Origin: Pigmentiphaga kullae
GTDB taxonomy: Bacteria; Pseudomonadota; Gammaproteobacteria; Burkholderiales; Burkholderiaceae_B
Direction of reading: 5' to 3'
Assembly: GCF_004216695.1 (NCBI RefSeq)
Contig: NZ_SGXC01000004.1
Coordinates: 271,297 to 335,296 of the forward strand
DNA length: 64,000 bases
In this document: positions 46,740 through 55,865 of the stretch, one piece after another
Layout: every line of letters starts with the position of its first letter
How positions within the stretch are numbered: the stretch's first letter is position 1
Notes under the pieces: generated by a model
What the model was told of the DNA's origin: nothing
Seen by the model: only the letters and a program-made list of their open reading frames with translations
Database searches by the model: none
Made by a program: the position numbers and the translations under genes

Positions 46740-48512
46740 CTAGCGCCCCGACGCGATGCCTTCGCGCCGAGGATCGGCGCCGGCGCGCAGCAGTCCGTTG
46801 CTCAGGACTTCGATGCCGTGCAGGCCGCTGGGCATGGCGGAGACGGCCACGGGGTGCCCCATGGCGCGCAGGGCGGGAGCCAGGCCTTCCAGCCGGGTAT
46901 CGCTTTCCAGTTCCGTGGCGTGGTTGCGGCTGCCGTAGTGCGGCAGGTCGATGGCGGTCTGGATGTCCAGGCCCCAGGCCAGGTTGGCCAGCAGCGTCCG
47001 GGCCACGTAGTTGGCGATGGCGCTGCCGCCCGGCGAGCCCGCCACCAGCCGCAGCCGCGGGGTTTCTCCGCCGGCGCGCAGCACGATGGTGGGCGCCATG
47101 GTGCTGCGCGGACGCTTGCCCGGCTCGACCCGGTTGGCCACCGGCACGCCACGGTCGTCGCGCGGCGACAGCGCGAAGTCGGTCAATTCATTGTTCAGCA
47201 GGAAGCCGCCCACGAGGATCTTGCTGCCGAAGGCCTGCTCGATCGTGGACGTCATGGCCACCGCGTTCCCCTGGGCGTCGACGATGGACAAATGGGTGGT
47301 CGAGGGCAGCGCGGGCGTGTCGTCGACGCCGTGGCGGGCCAGCGCGCCGCGCACGGGTTCGCCCGGCTCGGCCCGGCCCATCGAGCGGTCGGCCGAGATC
47401 AACGCCGCGCGCCGGGCCAGGTAGGCCGGGTCCAGCAGGGCGGCCACGGGCACGTCCACGAAATCGGGATCGGCCACGTAGCGGTCGCGATCGGCATAGG
47501 CCAGCCGTCCCGCCTCGGAAAAGTAATGCACCGCAGCCAGCGATTCGGGCGCCGCCCGGGCGATGGGCGTGGCCTCCAGCAGGGCCAGCATCTGCAGCAC
47601 GGCCAGCCCGCCGGAGCCGGGCGGCGGCGCGCCGCACACCACATAGGTCCGGTAGGCGCCGCACAGCGCGGCGCGTTCGCGCGCCTGGTAGCGCGCCAGG
47701 TCCTCGGTGGACAGGTCGCCCGGCCGCGCGTGCGCGCGTACCGCCTCGACCATGGCGCGGGCCAGCGGCCCGCGGTAGAAGGCGTCGGCGCCCTCGCGGG
47801 CGATGCTCGCCATCGTGCGGGCGAGTTCGGGATTGCGCAGCCGCTCGCCCTCGCGCAGGGCCGAGCCGTCGGCGTGGAAGAAATAGGCGCGGGCGGCGGG
47901 CTGGGCGGCCAGCCGCTCGTTGTCGCGCAGCAGCGCGGCCAGGCGCTGCGAGACCGGGAAGCCGCGCCGCGCGCGGTCGATGGCGTCGTCGAACAGCGCG
48001 GACCAGGGCAGCTTGCCGTGCTGGCGGTGTGCCAGTTCCAGCGCCCGCAGCAGGCCCGGGACGCCGACCGATTTGCCGCTGTCGACCGCAAGGGCGAAGC
48101 GCATCGGCCGGCCGCCGCGCATGAAGCGCTCATCGTTCGCGGCGGCCGGCGCCGTTTCGCGGCCATCGAAAACCGTGACGCGGTCCCGGCTGGCGTCGTA
48201 GTGGACCAGGAAGGCTCCGCCCCCGAGCCCCGAGGACTGCGGCTCGACCAGGCCCAGCATCATCTGCGCGGCGATGGCCGCGTCGACCGCGCTACCGCCG
48301 CGCTCGAGCACGCGATAGGCGGCCCGGGTGGCGAGCGGGTGGGCGGTGGCCGCCATGAAGTGGCGGCCCATGACGGCCTGCTTGGGCTGATAGGCGGTCT
48401 GCGCCTCGGGGTTGGCGTCTATGCCCGGGTCGGGCGCGGCGGCCCGGACCGCCGTGGCGAGCGCGGCGCAGGCCAGCCAGAGCAGGCGCGATGCGCGGAC
48501 GAGCGATGTCAT
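46740..48512 (-). CDS. ggt: gamma-glutamyltransferase
   Basis: A 590-residue secreted Ntn-hydrolase precursor with a signal peptide (about residues 1-25). It self-cleaves before the catalytic Thr in LPSTTHLSIVDAQGNAVAMT. Other family blocks are ATAHPLATRAAYRVLERGGSAVDAAIA, EPQSSGLGGGAFLVHYD and APPPGSGGLAVLQML. It transfers or hydrolyses the gamma-glutamyl group of glutathione in the periplasm. The late GSPGGSAIANYV segment is also typical. It is divergent from the two-component system. Confidence 0.95.
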   Translation of the reverse strand: MTSLVRASRLLWLACAALATAVRAAAPDPGIDANPEAQTAYQPKQAVMGRHFMAATAHPLATRAAYRVLERGGSAVDAAIAAQMMLGLVEPQSSGLGGGAFLVHYDASRDRVTVFDGRETAPAAANDERFMRGGRPMRFALAVDSGKSVGVPGLLRALELAHRQHGKLPWSALFDDAIDRARRGFPVSQRLAALLRDNERLAAQPAARAYFFHADGSALREGERLRNPELARTMASIAREGADAFYRGPLARAMVEAVRAHARPGDLSTEDLARYQARERAALCGAYRTYVVCGAPPPGSGGLAVLQMLALLEATPIARAAPESLAAVHYFSEAGRLAYADRDRYVADPDFVDVPVAALLDPAYLARRAALISADRSMGRAEPGEPVRGALARHGVDDTPALPSTTHLSIVDAQGNAVAMTSTIEQAFGSKILVGGFLLNNELTDFALSPRDDRGVPVANRVEPGKRPRSTMAPTIVLRAGGETPRLRLVAGSPGGSAIANYVARTLLANLAWGLDIQTAIDLPHYGSRNHATELESDTRLEGLAPALRAMGHPVAVSAMPSGLHGIEVLSNGLLRAGADPRREGIASGR

Positions 48513-48616
48513 GGATGAAGCTTCCTTGCGATGGCCTTGGGCTGGCCAGACCGGGACCTTACCATCGGCCGGGGCAAAGCGGCTTACACTTGGAAACCCG
48601 TTCTTCCCACGGTTCC

Positions 48617-49315
48617 ATGACGACGCCCCATCCCCGCGTGCTCATCGTCGAAGACGACATGACGATCTCGGCCAACCTGTGCGCCTACTTCGAGGCCAAG
48701 GGCTACGTCGTCGACGTCGCCTACGACGGTCCGTCGGCGCTGTACCGGCTCGGGGCCGACGCGTTCGATGCCATCCTGCTCGACATCGGCCTGCCCGGGC
48801 TGGATGGCGTGACGGTGCTGCATCGCCTGCGCGCGGAACTGCACCAGGCCACGCCCGTGCTGCTGCTGACGGCACGCGACGAATTGCAGCAGAAGCTCGA
48901 CGCTTTCTCGCACGGCGCCGACGACTACGTCACCAAGCCCTATGCGCTGGCCGAAGTCGAGGCGCGCGTGCGCGCCTTGCTCAACCGCGCCTCGGGGCAG
49001 GTCGCCAATCCGGTGCGCCGCTACGGCGCACTGTCCTACGACGCCCGTACCCGCGAAGTGCGCGTGGCGGAGCGGCCGGTGCGGTTGACGCCCAAGGCCG
49101 GCCGCATCGTCGAGGTGCTGATCCGCGATCCCGGCCGGGTGGTGTCGCGCGCCGACCTGGAAAGCGCGCTGTGGGGCACCGACGTGCCGGAAAAGGATGC
49201 CCTGCGCAGCCAGATCCATCTGCTGCGCAAGGCCTTGTCCGAAGCAGGCTTCGACGGGCTGGAGACGGTGCACGGCGTGGGCTACCGCCTGGCCGGCGGC
49301 CCGGGGCACGATTGA
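48617..49315 (+). CDS. OmpR-family response regulator
   Basis: A 232-residue two-domain regulator. The receiver domain has acidic pocket E12-D13-D14, phospho-acceptor Asp56 (LLDIGLPG) and Lys in VTKPYAL. The C-terminal winged helix ends VHGVGYRLAGG, typical of OmpR/PhoB proteins. ATG 48617 gives MTTPHPRVLIVEDD. Its stop overlaps the kinase ATG (TGATG), so the two are translationally coupled. Targets are unknown. Confidence 0.93.
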   Translation: MTTPHPRVLIVEDDMTISANLCAYFEAKGYVVDVAYDGPSALYRLGADAFDAILLDIGLPGLDGVTVLHRLRAELHQATPVLLLTARDELQQKLDAFSHGADDYVTKPYALAEVEARVRALLNRASGQVANPVRRYGALSYDARTREVRVAERPVRLTPKAGRIVEVLIRDPGRVVSRADLESALWGTDVPEKDALRSQIHLLRKALSEAGFDGLETVHGVGYRLAGGPGHD

Positions 49316-50631
49316 TGGCCGGTCCCGCCACGCTCAAGCAGCGGGTCATCTGGGCGCTGACGCTCGCCATTTCCCTGTTCGTGGCGGCGCAGGCCATCGT
49401 TGCCTACCTGGTGCTGGACCAGCAGGAAGACCGCATCGTCGACCAGATCGTGCTGACCGAGGCCGAGCGCCTCGTGCACCGCCTGGAGGCCGGCGAGATG
49501 GTCTGGACCGGCGGCGACATCCTGCTCGGCCCCAGCCTGCACGCGTGGGTGGGAACGAGCGGGGACGTGCCGCGTGTGCTGGCCGGGCTGGGGCCGGGGC
49601 AATATCAGCTCAACACCGAAGGCGAGGTCTGGCACGTGGCGGTGGCCGACTCGGCGAAAGGGCGGGTGTACCTGCGCTACGACGCGACCGACAACGAGCA
49701 CCGGGTCTACGAGTTCGGCGCCATCCTGCTGGGACTATGGCTGGCCTGCACGCTGCTGGGATACTGGACCGCCCGCGCGCTGGCCGGCCGCGTGGTCGGT
49801 TCGATGGTGGAAGTGACCGATCGCATCGAGTCATGGGCGCCCGGCAGCCCCGGCATGAAGGTCGTGCGCAGCGACGAGGCGGGCCGCCTGATCGAGGCCT
49901 TCAACCGCATGCAGGACAAGGTGGACCAGTCCATTGCCCAGGAGCGCGAGTTCTCGGCCAACCTCAGCCACGAGATCAGGACGCCGCTGACCAGCATCCG
50001 CACCGACGCGGAACTGATCGCGCTGGAGTCCGAGCCGACTCCCCAGGCGGGGTTGCGCCTGACGCGCATCGTGAACGCGGTGGACGAGATCGCCTCCACG
50101 CTCGAGACGGCACGCGCCATCAGCAGCGCGCAGGCGGGGCCGCGCAGCGAGGTCGCGCTCCGGGCCAGCCTGGACGATGCCTGGAGCGGCCTGGCCGAGC
50201 GCGCGCACCGCGCGGGCCTGGTCCTGGACAACGAGGTGCCCGAGACGGCCGTGGCCGGGCTGGACCGCTATGGCCTCCTGATCGTGCTGCGCAACCTGGT
50301 GCGCAATGCCATCGACCACGCGGCGCCCGCCACGCTGACCGCGAGCTGGACCGGCGAATGCCTGGTCCTGGCGGACAATGGCCCCGGCATTCCCGCCGCC
50401 GATCTGCCGTTCGTGTTCGAGCGCTACTACAGTGGCCGCCTGCGCGACAGCCAGACGGCCGGGGCCGAGGATGCGGGCGTCCACCAGCGGGGGCTCGGAC
50501 TGGCGATCGCCAAGCGGGTGTGCGACATCCAGGGCTGGCGCCTGACCGTCACGTCCAGCACCGACGAACTGCGCCGGGGCACCCGCTTCCTGCTGTGCTT
50601 CGGGGAAGGGGCGACCCCGGTGGCGTCCTGA
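49315..50631 (+). CDS. sensor histidine kinase
   Basis: A 438-residue membrane kinase. TM1 is about 12-33, a periplasmic sensor of about 100 residues follows, and TM2 is about 134-155. Then come HAMP-like sequence, the H-box FSANLSHEIRTPLTSI with phospho-His219, N-box NLVRNAIDHAAP, G1 ADNGPGIP and G2 RGLGLAIAKRV. The signal is unknown. Start overlaps the response regulator stop. It ends 3 bp before the convergent fghA. Confidence 0.93.
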   Translation: MAGPATLKQRVIWALTLAISLFVAAQAIVAYLVLDQQEDRIVDQIVLTEAERLVHRLEAGEMVWTGGDILLGPSLHAWVGTSGDVPRVLAGLGPGQYQLNTEGEVWHVAVADSAKGRVYLRYDATDNEHRVYEFGAILLGLWLACTLLGYWTARALAGRVVGSMVEVTDRIESWAPGSPGMKVVRSDEAGRLIEAFNRMQDKVDQSIAQEREFSANLSHEIRTPLTSIRTDAELIALESEPTPQAGLRLTRIVNAVDEIASTLETARAISSAQAGPRSEVALRASLDDAWSGLAERAHRAGLVLDNEVPETAVAGLDRYGLLIVLRNLVRNAIDHAAPATLTASWTGECLVLADNGPGIPAADLPFVFERYYSGRLRDSQTAGAEDAGVHQRGLGLAIAKRVCDIQGWRLTVTSSTDELRRGTRFLLCFGEGATPVAS

Positions 50632-50634
50632 GGC

Positions 50635-51480
50635 TCAGGCGCCCAGCGCCTGGGCGTGGAAGGCCAGATGGTCTTCCATGAACGTCGAGATGAAGTAGTA
50701 GCCGTGGTCGTAGCCCGCGTGGCGGCGCAGCTCCAGCGGCTGGCCGGCGTCGCGGCAGGCGGCCTCGAAGGCCTCGGGCCGCAGTTGCTGTTCCAGGAAC
50801 TGATCGGCCAGCCCCTGATCGACCAGGATGCCACCGGGGAAGGGCTGGCGCGCGGTCCGCATCAACTCGGTCGCGTCGTACTGTTTCCAGGTTTCGCGGT
50901 CGGGGCCGAGATAGTTGCCGAAGGCCTTGTGGCCCCAGGGGCAATCGACCGGATGGGCGATGGGAGCGAAGGCCGACACCGAGCGGAACTTGTCCGGATT
51001 GCGCAGGGCCAGCACCAGCGCGCCATGGCCACCCATGGAGTGGCCGAAGATGCCGGCGCGCGCAGGATCGCCCGGCAGTTCGGAGGTGACCAGCCCGAAC
51101 AGTTCGTCGACGATGTAGCTGTACATGCGGTAGTGGCGGCTCCAGGGCTCCTGGGTCGCGTCCAGGTAGAAGCCGGCGCCCGCGCCGAAATCCCAGCTGT
51201 CGGTCTCGCCCGGCAGGCCGGCGCCGCGCGGGCTGGTGTCCGGCGTCACCAGCATGAGACCGTGCTGCTGCGCGAACCGCTGTGCGCCGGCCTTGATCAT
51301 GAAGGTTTCCTCGGTGCAGGTCAGGCCGGCCAGGTAGAACAGCACCGGGACGGGGCCCGCCTCGGCGTGCGTGGGCAGGAAGACCGAGAAGCGCATCGGC
51401 AGGCCGATGGCGGAGGAGTCGTGGCGGTAGAAGCGCTGCTGGCCGCCGAAGCACTGGTGCAGGCTGATCAGTTCGGGCAT
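50635..51480 (-). CDS. fghA: S-formylglutathione hydrolase
   Basis: A 281-residue esterase-D-type hydrolase that splits S-formylglutathione to formate and glutathione, the second step of glutathione-dependent formaldehyde detoxification. The nucleophile elbow is IFGHSMGGHGALV; the triad His is in HAGYDHGYYFIS. LFYLAGLTCTEETFMIKAG is the usual N-terminal signature. AAGGA lies before ATG 51480. The formaldehyde dehydrogenase gene, normally its close upstream neighbour, is found only at 63641, with a 12-kb catabolic cluster between. Confidence 0.96.
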   Translation of the reverse strand: MPELISLHQCFGGQQRFYRHDSSAIGLPMRFSVFLPTHAEAGPVPVLFYLAGLTCTEETFMIKAGAQRFAQQHGLMLVTPDTSPRGAGLPGETDSWDFGAGAGFYLDATQEPWSRHYRMYSYIVDELFGLVTSELPGDPARAGIFGHSMGGHGALVLALRNPDKFRSVSAFAPIAHPVDCPWGHKAFGNYLGPDRETWKQYDATELMRTARQPFPGGILVDQGLADQFLEQQLRPEAFEAACRDAGQPLELRRHAGYDHGYYFISTFMEDHLAFHAQALGA

Positions 51481-51669
51481 GTGGAATCCTTGCGGCCGTC
51501 CGGCGCGGCGGCCGGCGGCGGGGCGATGAAACTTTCGGGATTGCTCGGGGCCGAGGCCTGCGGAAGCCAGCCGCCGGCCTGCACCCCGGCCCGCGAGGCT
51601 AACAGGAATCTTCGCCCATCGACAAGCCAGCCATCGGCGTGGCCTCGTTTCTTCCGTCCAGGCGGCCCG

Positions 51670-52506
51670 TCAGTCCGTTTCCCAGCCGTAGAGCCTGGCC
51701 GGCGTGGTGGCCAGGATCTGCCGCTGCAGCGCGGCATCGGGGATCCAGGACGTGAACAGCCTGAACAGGTCGGCCGAGCTGTTTTCCTGGAACGACAGGT
51801 GGGGATAGTCGCTGCCCCAGATCAGGTGGTCCGGCGCGGCCTCCAGCAGCGCATGGACCATGGGGGCGATGTCGCCGAAGCCGGGGGTCTTGGAGATGCG
51901 ATAGCTGCCCGTGAGCTTGACGAAGCAAAGGCCGTCGCCATGGCGCAGGAAATCAAGCAGGGCCTGGAAGCCCGGCGCCTGGACCCCGTCGGCGGCCAGG
52001 TTCATGCCCAGGTGAGCGACGGTGAAGGGCAGCCGGAGCGAGGCCATGGTGGGCAGCAGTTCCCGCGTCAGCCAGCCGGGGCCGAGGAAGTCGAGCTGCC
52101 AGCCGGTGGCCGCGCAGCGGGCCTCCCAGCGCCGGATGCGCGGGATGAGGGTGTCGGCCAGGCCGGCGGCCGGCTGCGCGATGGGGTTCACGTTGATTCG
52201 TATGCCTCGCACGCCCAACTGGTGGAGGTCGGCCAGTTGTTCGTCGGGGACGTCGTCCGGCAGGTCCACGATGCCGCGGCAGTCGGGGCCCATGCGGCGC
52301 ATGGCTTCCAGCATGCAGCGGTTGTCCTGGCCGTAGGCGCTGGGCTGTACGAAGACGTAGCGGGAGAAGCCCAGTGCCCGGGCTTCGGCAAGATAGTCCT
52401 CCAGGTCCGCCTGCGGCGGGTCGTAGCGCAGCTTGCCGGCGTACGGATAGCGGTCCGCGGGGCCGAAGACATGGAAATGGGTATCGCAGGCGTAAGGAAT
52501 GGTCAT
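51670..52506 (-). CDS. amidohydrolase-family hydrolase (LigI-like)
   Basis: A 278-residue TIM-barrel hydrolase. It begins ACDTHFHVFGP, the metal-binding HxH of the amidohydrolase superfamily, and has HLGMNLA and IWGSDYPHLSF near the C-terminus, where the Asp is catalytic. It resembles the 2-pyrone-4,6-dicarboxylate lactonase (LigI) group, which opens lactones or hydrolyses dicarboxylates in aromatic degradation. Exact substrate unknown. It follows an HpcH/HpaI aldolase by 3 bp. The 189 bp between its stop and fghA hold nothing I recognise. Confidence 0.87.
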   Translation of the reverse strand: MTIPYACDTHFHVFGPADRYPYAGKLRYDPPQADLEDYLAEARALGFSRYVFVQPSAYGQDNRCMLEAMRRMGPDCRGIVDLPDDVPDEQLADLHQLGVRGIRINVNPIAQPAAGLADTLIPRIRRWEARCAATGWQLDFLGPGWLTRELLPTMASLRLPFTVAHLGMNLAADGVQAPGFQALLDFLRHGDGLCFVKLTGSYRISKTPGFGDIAPMVHALLEAAPDHLIWGSDYPHLSFQENSSADLFRLFTSWIPDAALQRQILATTPARLYGWETD

Positions 52507-52509
52507 GAG

Positions 52510-53331
52510 TCAGGATGGGTCCGAAGAGGAGGGCGGATGCGCCAGGGCCTGGCGGATGTCCGCCGCGTCCTTGCGCGCGGCCGCCATGAGATAAGTCACG
52601 TCGCTGCCTGCGATGAGGAAGCGGGCGCCCAGCGCCACCAATCGCTTCTGCAGCGCGAGGTCGCTTCGTATGCCGCCTATGCCCAGGGTCTTGCCGTGCC
52701 GGTGGCAAGCCGCGGCGACAGTCTCGTATGCCTTGAACAGGTCGGGATGGTGCAGTTGTCCCGGAATGCCCATGGCGGTGCAGAGATCGTTGGAGCCGAT
52801 CAGCAGCATGTCCACGCCGTCCACGGCGGCGATCTCGTCGGCGCGGGAAATCGCTCCGGGCGATTCCAGCATCATGATCATCAGCGTTTCGGCGTTGGTG
52901 CGCGCGGTCAGGCTGGCGGCGTCCTGCGGCCGGTAGAGCGTCCCGAGCGTGGGGCCCATGACCGAGCGGGTGCCGGCCGGGGGATAGCGGCCCGCCTGCG
53001 CGGCCGTCCGGGCCTGGTCCGCCGATTCGATACCGGGCAGCAGCACGCCCTGGGCGCCGCCGTCCAGCACGCGCTGCATGAGGTCCATGTCCAGGCCCGG
53101 CAGGCGGACCAGCGGCGCGATGCCGGCCGCCAGCGCGCCGGTGCACAGGGCCGAGACGGCATCGAGTCCTATCGTGCTGTGCTGCATGTCGACGTAGATG
53201 GCGTCGAAGCCGCAGGCGGCCGCCATCATGGAGATGTCGGCCGTCCTGGCCTGCCGAAGTGCCATGCACAGCGCGAGTTTCTGGCGCTGCATCCTATCCT
53301 TCAGCGGGGAGGTCTGGGTATTCGTCATCAT
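52510..53331 (-). CDS. HpcH/HpaI-family aldolase
   Basis: A 273-residue TIM-barrel aldolase of the HpcH/HpaI (2,4-dihydroxyhept-2-ene-1,7-dioate aldolase/citrate lyase beta) family. Characteristic are FDAIYVDMQHSTIGLD, VLLPGIESADQAR, MMLESPGAI and VDMLLIGSNDLCTAMGIPGQ. Such enzymes split 4-hydroxy-2-oxo acids into pyruvate and an aldehyde. ATG 53331 overlaps the stop of the Bug gene (ATGA), giving coupled translation. With the LigI-like hydrolase it could carry out lactone opening and aldol cleavage. Confidence 0.87.
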   Translation of the reverse strand: MMTNTQTSPLKDRMQRQKLALCMALRQARTADISMMAAACGFDAIYVDMQHSTIGLDAVSALCTGALAAGIAPLVRLPGLDMDLMQRVLDGGAQGVLLPGIESADQARTAAQAGRYPPAGTRSVMGPTLGTLYRPQDAASLTARTNAETLMIMMLESPGAISRADEIAAVDGVDMLLIGSNDLCTAMGIPGQLHHPDLFKAYETVAAACHRHGKTLGIGGIRSDLALQKRLVALGARFLIAGSDVTYLMAAARKDAADIRQALAHPPSSSDPS

Positions 53332-54293
53332 TGGGCCTCGATGTGCGCGCGGGCGATGACATCCTTCCAAGTGGTGATTTCCTCCGCCACGCGTTGCTTG
53401 AATGCCGCGGCCGGTGCCACGACAGTCGTCACGCCGGCGGCCGCGAAGGTCTTGGCCACCCGGTCGGTCTTGACTGCCTTGCCGACTTCCTGGTTCATGC
53501 GCTCGACGATGGCGGCGGGCACGGCGGCGGGTGCCATCACGCCGAACCAATACATCATGCCGTACTCCGGATAGCCGGCTTCGGCGAAGGTGGGGACGTC
53601 CGGCAGCATGGGGTTGCGCTGCTTGCCGCTGACGGCCAGTGCGAACAGGCGCTTGCCGTTGATGTGCTGGACCGTGGAGCCCACGCTGCCGATGCCGACG
53701 TCGATGCGGTCGGCGGCGATTTCGGTCATGGCTTCGGCGACTCCCTTGAAGGGTACGTGAACCATCTTCAGTCCATTCTGCAGAAGAAAGGCTTCCATGG
53801 CCAGATGCGCCGACGACCCCTGGCCGCCCGAGCCGAAGTTCAAGGTACCGGGGTTCTTGCGCGCGAATTCGACCGTGTCGCGCAGCGTGCGCGTCTTCAA
53901 GCCGTTGCGCGCAGCCAGGACGGCGGGCGCGTCGGCGACCAGGGCTACCTGGGTAATGTCGGAGGAAGGATGGTAGGGCAGCGACTTGTACAGGGCCGCC
54001 GAGACCGCGAACGAGTTATCGGTGAGAAGGAAGGTATAGCCGTCGGGCGCGGCTTTCGCGACCGCGTCGGTGCCGATGGTGCTGCCTGCGCCACCGCGGT
54101 TCTCGATGACGAACGGCTGTCCCAACTGGTTGCCCAGCTCCACGGCGACGGCCCGGGCCGCGGTGTCGGTAAACGATCCGGGGGCGAAGGGAACGATGAT
54201 CTTCACCGGCCTGGCGGGCCAAGGCGCCTGGGCCCATGAAAGATTACCGAACTGTAGAATGAATAGAAGAAATGCGACGGCCGCTTTGTTCAT
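53328..54293 (-). CDS. Bug-family (TctC-like) periplasmic solute receptor
   Basis: A 321-residue receptor with a signal peptide (residues 1-22, ending NLSWAQA). Family blocks are VKIIVPFAPGSFTDTAAR, VIENRGGAGSTIGTDAVAKAAPDGYTFLL and HVPFKGVAEAMTEIAADRIDVGI. ATG 54293 gives the normal start with GGAG about 10 bp upstream; the long open frame to 54431 is not needed. First gene of the bug-aldolase-hydrolase operon and divergent from the IclR regulator. Confidence 0.93.
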   Translation of the reverse strand: MNKAAVAFLLFILQFGNLSWAQAPWPARPVKIIVPFAPGSFTDTAARAVAVELGNQLGQPFVIENRGGAGSTIGTDAVAKAAPDGYTFLLTDNSFAVSAALYKSLPYHPSSDITQVALVADAPAVLAARNGLKTRTLRDTVEFARKNPGTLNFGSGGQGSSAHLAMEAFLLQNGLKMVHVPFKGVAEAMTEIAADRIDVGIGSVGSTVQHINGKRLFALAVSGKQRNPMLPDVPTFAEAGYPEYGMMYWFGVMAPAAVPAAIVERMNQEVGKAVKTDRVAKTFAAAGVTTVVAPAAAFKQRVAEEITTWKDVIARAHIEAQ

Positions 54294-54459
54294 GGAATGG
54301 GGTCTCCGTGAGTCGTTCTGGGTGTCGTGCGATGCGCGCCGTGCCGGCTGGCAGGCCAGGGTGTGTGCCCTTTCGGTACGGCCGGTGAAGAGGGAGGGCG
54401 GCCTGTCGTATTCTTCGCCGGATTCTTGCATGGAATCGTTAATTTGTACATCAATATGA

Positions 54460-54468
54460 GAAACTTTC
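54460..54468. promoter_or_regulatory. possible IclR half-palindrome
   Basis: GAAACTTTC is a 9-bp palindrome (GAAA-N-TTTC) in the 209-bp gap between the Bug gene and iclR, within an AT-rich stretch at 54432-54476. IclR proteins often bind GAAA/TTTC-type palindromes. Short and uncertain. Confidence 0.25.
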
Positions 54469-54502
54469 GTTTTTTTGCGGTCCCGCGGAAGGCAGACGGG
54501 TC

Positions 54503-55282
54503 ATGAGCAGTCTGGACAAGATGTTGAGCCTGCTGGATGTGTTCACGCCCGCGGCGCCGGTATGGACGACGGAGGACCTGATCCGCTATTCCGGGGCGCC
54601 GGCCTCGACCTGCTACCGCTATCTCAAGACGCTGCATTCGGTGGGCTTGCTGGCTCGGGTGGCCAACGGTTCCTATGTGCTGGGCCCGCGCATTCCGGAA
54701 ATGGACCGGACGATGAGGCTGTGCGATCCGGTCTACATCGCCGGCTCGCCCGTGATCCAGCAACTGACTGAAGAGACGGGGCACAGCTCGCTGCTGTGCA
54801 TCCTGTTCAGCGAGTCCATCATGTGCGTGCAGCAGGCGCTGGGCAAGCATGCGCCGCCCGAGCTGTTCAGCCGGGGGCAGCGCCGTCCGCTGGTGGCGGG
54901 AGCGTCAGCCAAGATCATCCTGGCCTATCTGCCGCTGCACCAGTTGCGGGTGATCTTCACCAAGCATCGCAAGAGCATCGCCGCCGTGGGACTGGGCGCG
55001 GACTGGGAGCGCTTCAAACAGGCGCTCAAGCAGATACGCCAGGCCGAATACGCGATGACCACGGGCGAGTACAACGCGGGCATCGTGTCCATCGCCGCGC
55101 CTCTGTTCAATGGCGCGGGCGACGTGCTGGGCAGCCTGGCGGTCGCCGCGTCCACGTCGCATGTGGACCCGGTGGCGTTCGGCGCCATCGCCGACCGGGT
55201 GATCGAGGCCGGACGGGAGGTGTCGCGGCGGATCGCCAGCGCGCCCAACGTCGTCGCGCTGCCGGCCAGGGCCGTGGGGTGA
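54503..55282 (+). CDS. IclR-family transcriptional regulator
   Basis: A 259-residue IclR regulator. The N-terminal winged helix includes TTEDLIRYSGAPASTCYRYLKTLHSVGLL, and the C-terminal effector domain has TEETGHSSLLCILFSESIMC and AGASAKIILAYLP. It is the only regulator between fghA and the formaldehyde dehydrogenase gene and is divergent from the bug-aldolase-hydrolase operon. It probably controls that operon and perhaps the other operons of the cluster. Confidence 0.9.
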   Translation: MSSLDKMLSLLDVFTPAAPVWTTEDLIRYSGAPASTCYRYLKTLHSVGLLARVANGSYVLGPRIPEMDRTMRLCDPVYIAGSPVIQQLTEETGHSSLLCILFSESIMCVQQALGKHAPPELFSRGQRRPLVAGASAKIILAYLPLHQLRVIFTKHRKSIAAVGLGADWERFKQALKQIRQAEYAMTTGEYNAGIVSIAAPLFNGAGDVLGSLAVAASTSHVDPVAFGAIADRVIEAGREVSRRIASAPNVVALPARAVG

Positions 55283-55289
55283 ACGGAAC

Positions 55290-55862
55290 CTAGGGCCGGC
55301 GCTTCGGCGGAAGCGGTGCGGGCGTGCCGTCGGGCAGCGGAATGCGCGCGGTGTTCAGGACCATGGCCAGGAGGCCGTAGTAGCCGCAAAGGGCCAGCAG
55401 GTCCAGGACGCCCCGTCTGCCGTAGCGGTGCAGGATGGCGTCGTAGGCGCGCTGGCCAGGTTCGCCGGCGCGCAGCAACTCGGTGCAGAAGTCGCAGGCG
55501 GCTCGTTGTTCGTCCGGCATGCCGGGCAGCGGCTTCCCATGGGCGATGGCGTCGATGACGGCGGGGTCCAGCGCCGTCGTGTTCAACGCGATGCGCTGGT
55601 GGGCGAACCACTCGTACTGGCAGTCCCAATGCCGGGCGGTGATGAGCACCGCCAGCTCGATCAACTCGGGCGGCAGCCCCGTGCCGAACCGCAGGTGTTC
55701 GCCCAGTTGCTGGAGGTGGTCGGCCAGGTCCGGATGATGCAGCAGCGCCAGGAACGGGCCCTTGACTTCGCCGCGGGGGCCGGAGGCGATGCTGGCCGCC
55801 ACCTCCTGCTGGCGCGGATCCATCTGTTCGGAGGGGATACGGGGAAAGCGCGGTTCTTGCAT
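55290..55862 (-). CDS. carboxymuconolactone decarboxylase/AhpD-family protein
   Basis: A 190-residue helical protein of the CMD/AhpD family. The core is ELAVLITARHWDCQYEWFAHQRIALN-like, shortened here as VLITARHWDCQYEWFAH, and a CxxC (CDFC) follows in the second helical pair. Members include gamma-carboxymuconolactone decarboxylase and peroxidase partners. The DCQYEWFAH form is common in orphan CMD proteins of catabolic clusters, whose reaction is unknown. It follows the Asp-box propeller gene by 3 bp and is convergent with iclR. Confidence 0.83.
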   Translation of the reverse strand: MQEPRFPRIPSEQMDPRQQEVAASIASGPRGEVKGPFLALLHHPDLADHLQQLGEHLRFGTGLPPELIELAVLITARHWDCQYEWFAHQRIALNTTALDPAVIDAIAHGKPLPGMPDEQRAACDFCTELLRAGEPGQRAYDAILHRYGRRGVLDLLALCGYYGLLAMVLNTARIPLPDGTPAPLPPKRRP

Positions 55863-55865
55863 GGC

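Noticed and set aside
51481..51669. Possible insertion scar or attachment site next to fghA
   Set aside because: I looked for direct repeats of this gap with the region around 63640 and for integrase or IS remnants, and saw none by eye. A systematic repeat search would be needed.
55316..55558. Small open frame opposite the CMD-family gene
   Set aside because: Arg-rich product with no homology signal; the opposite strand carries a clear CMD protein.
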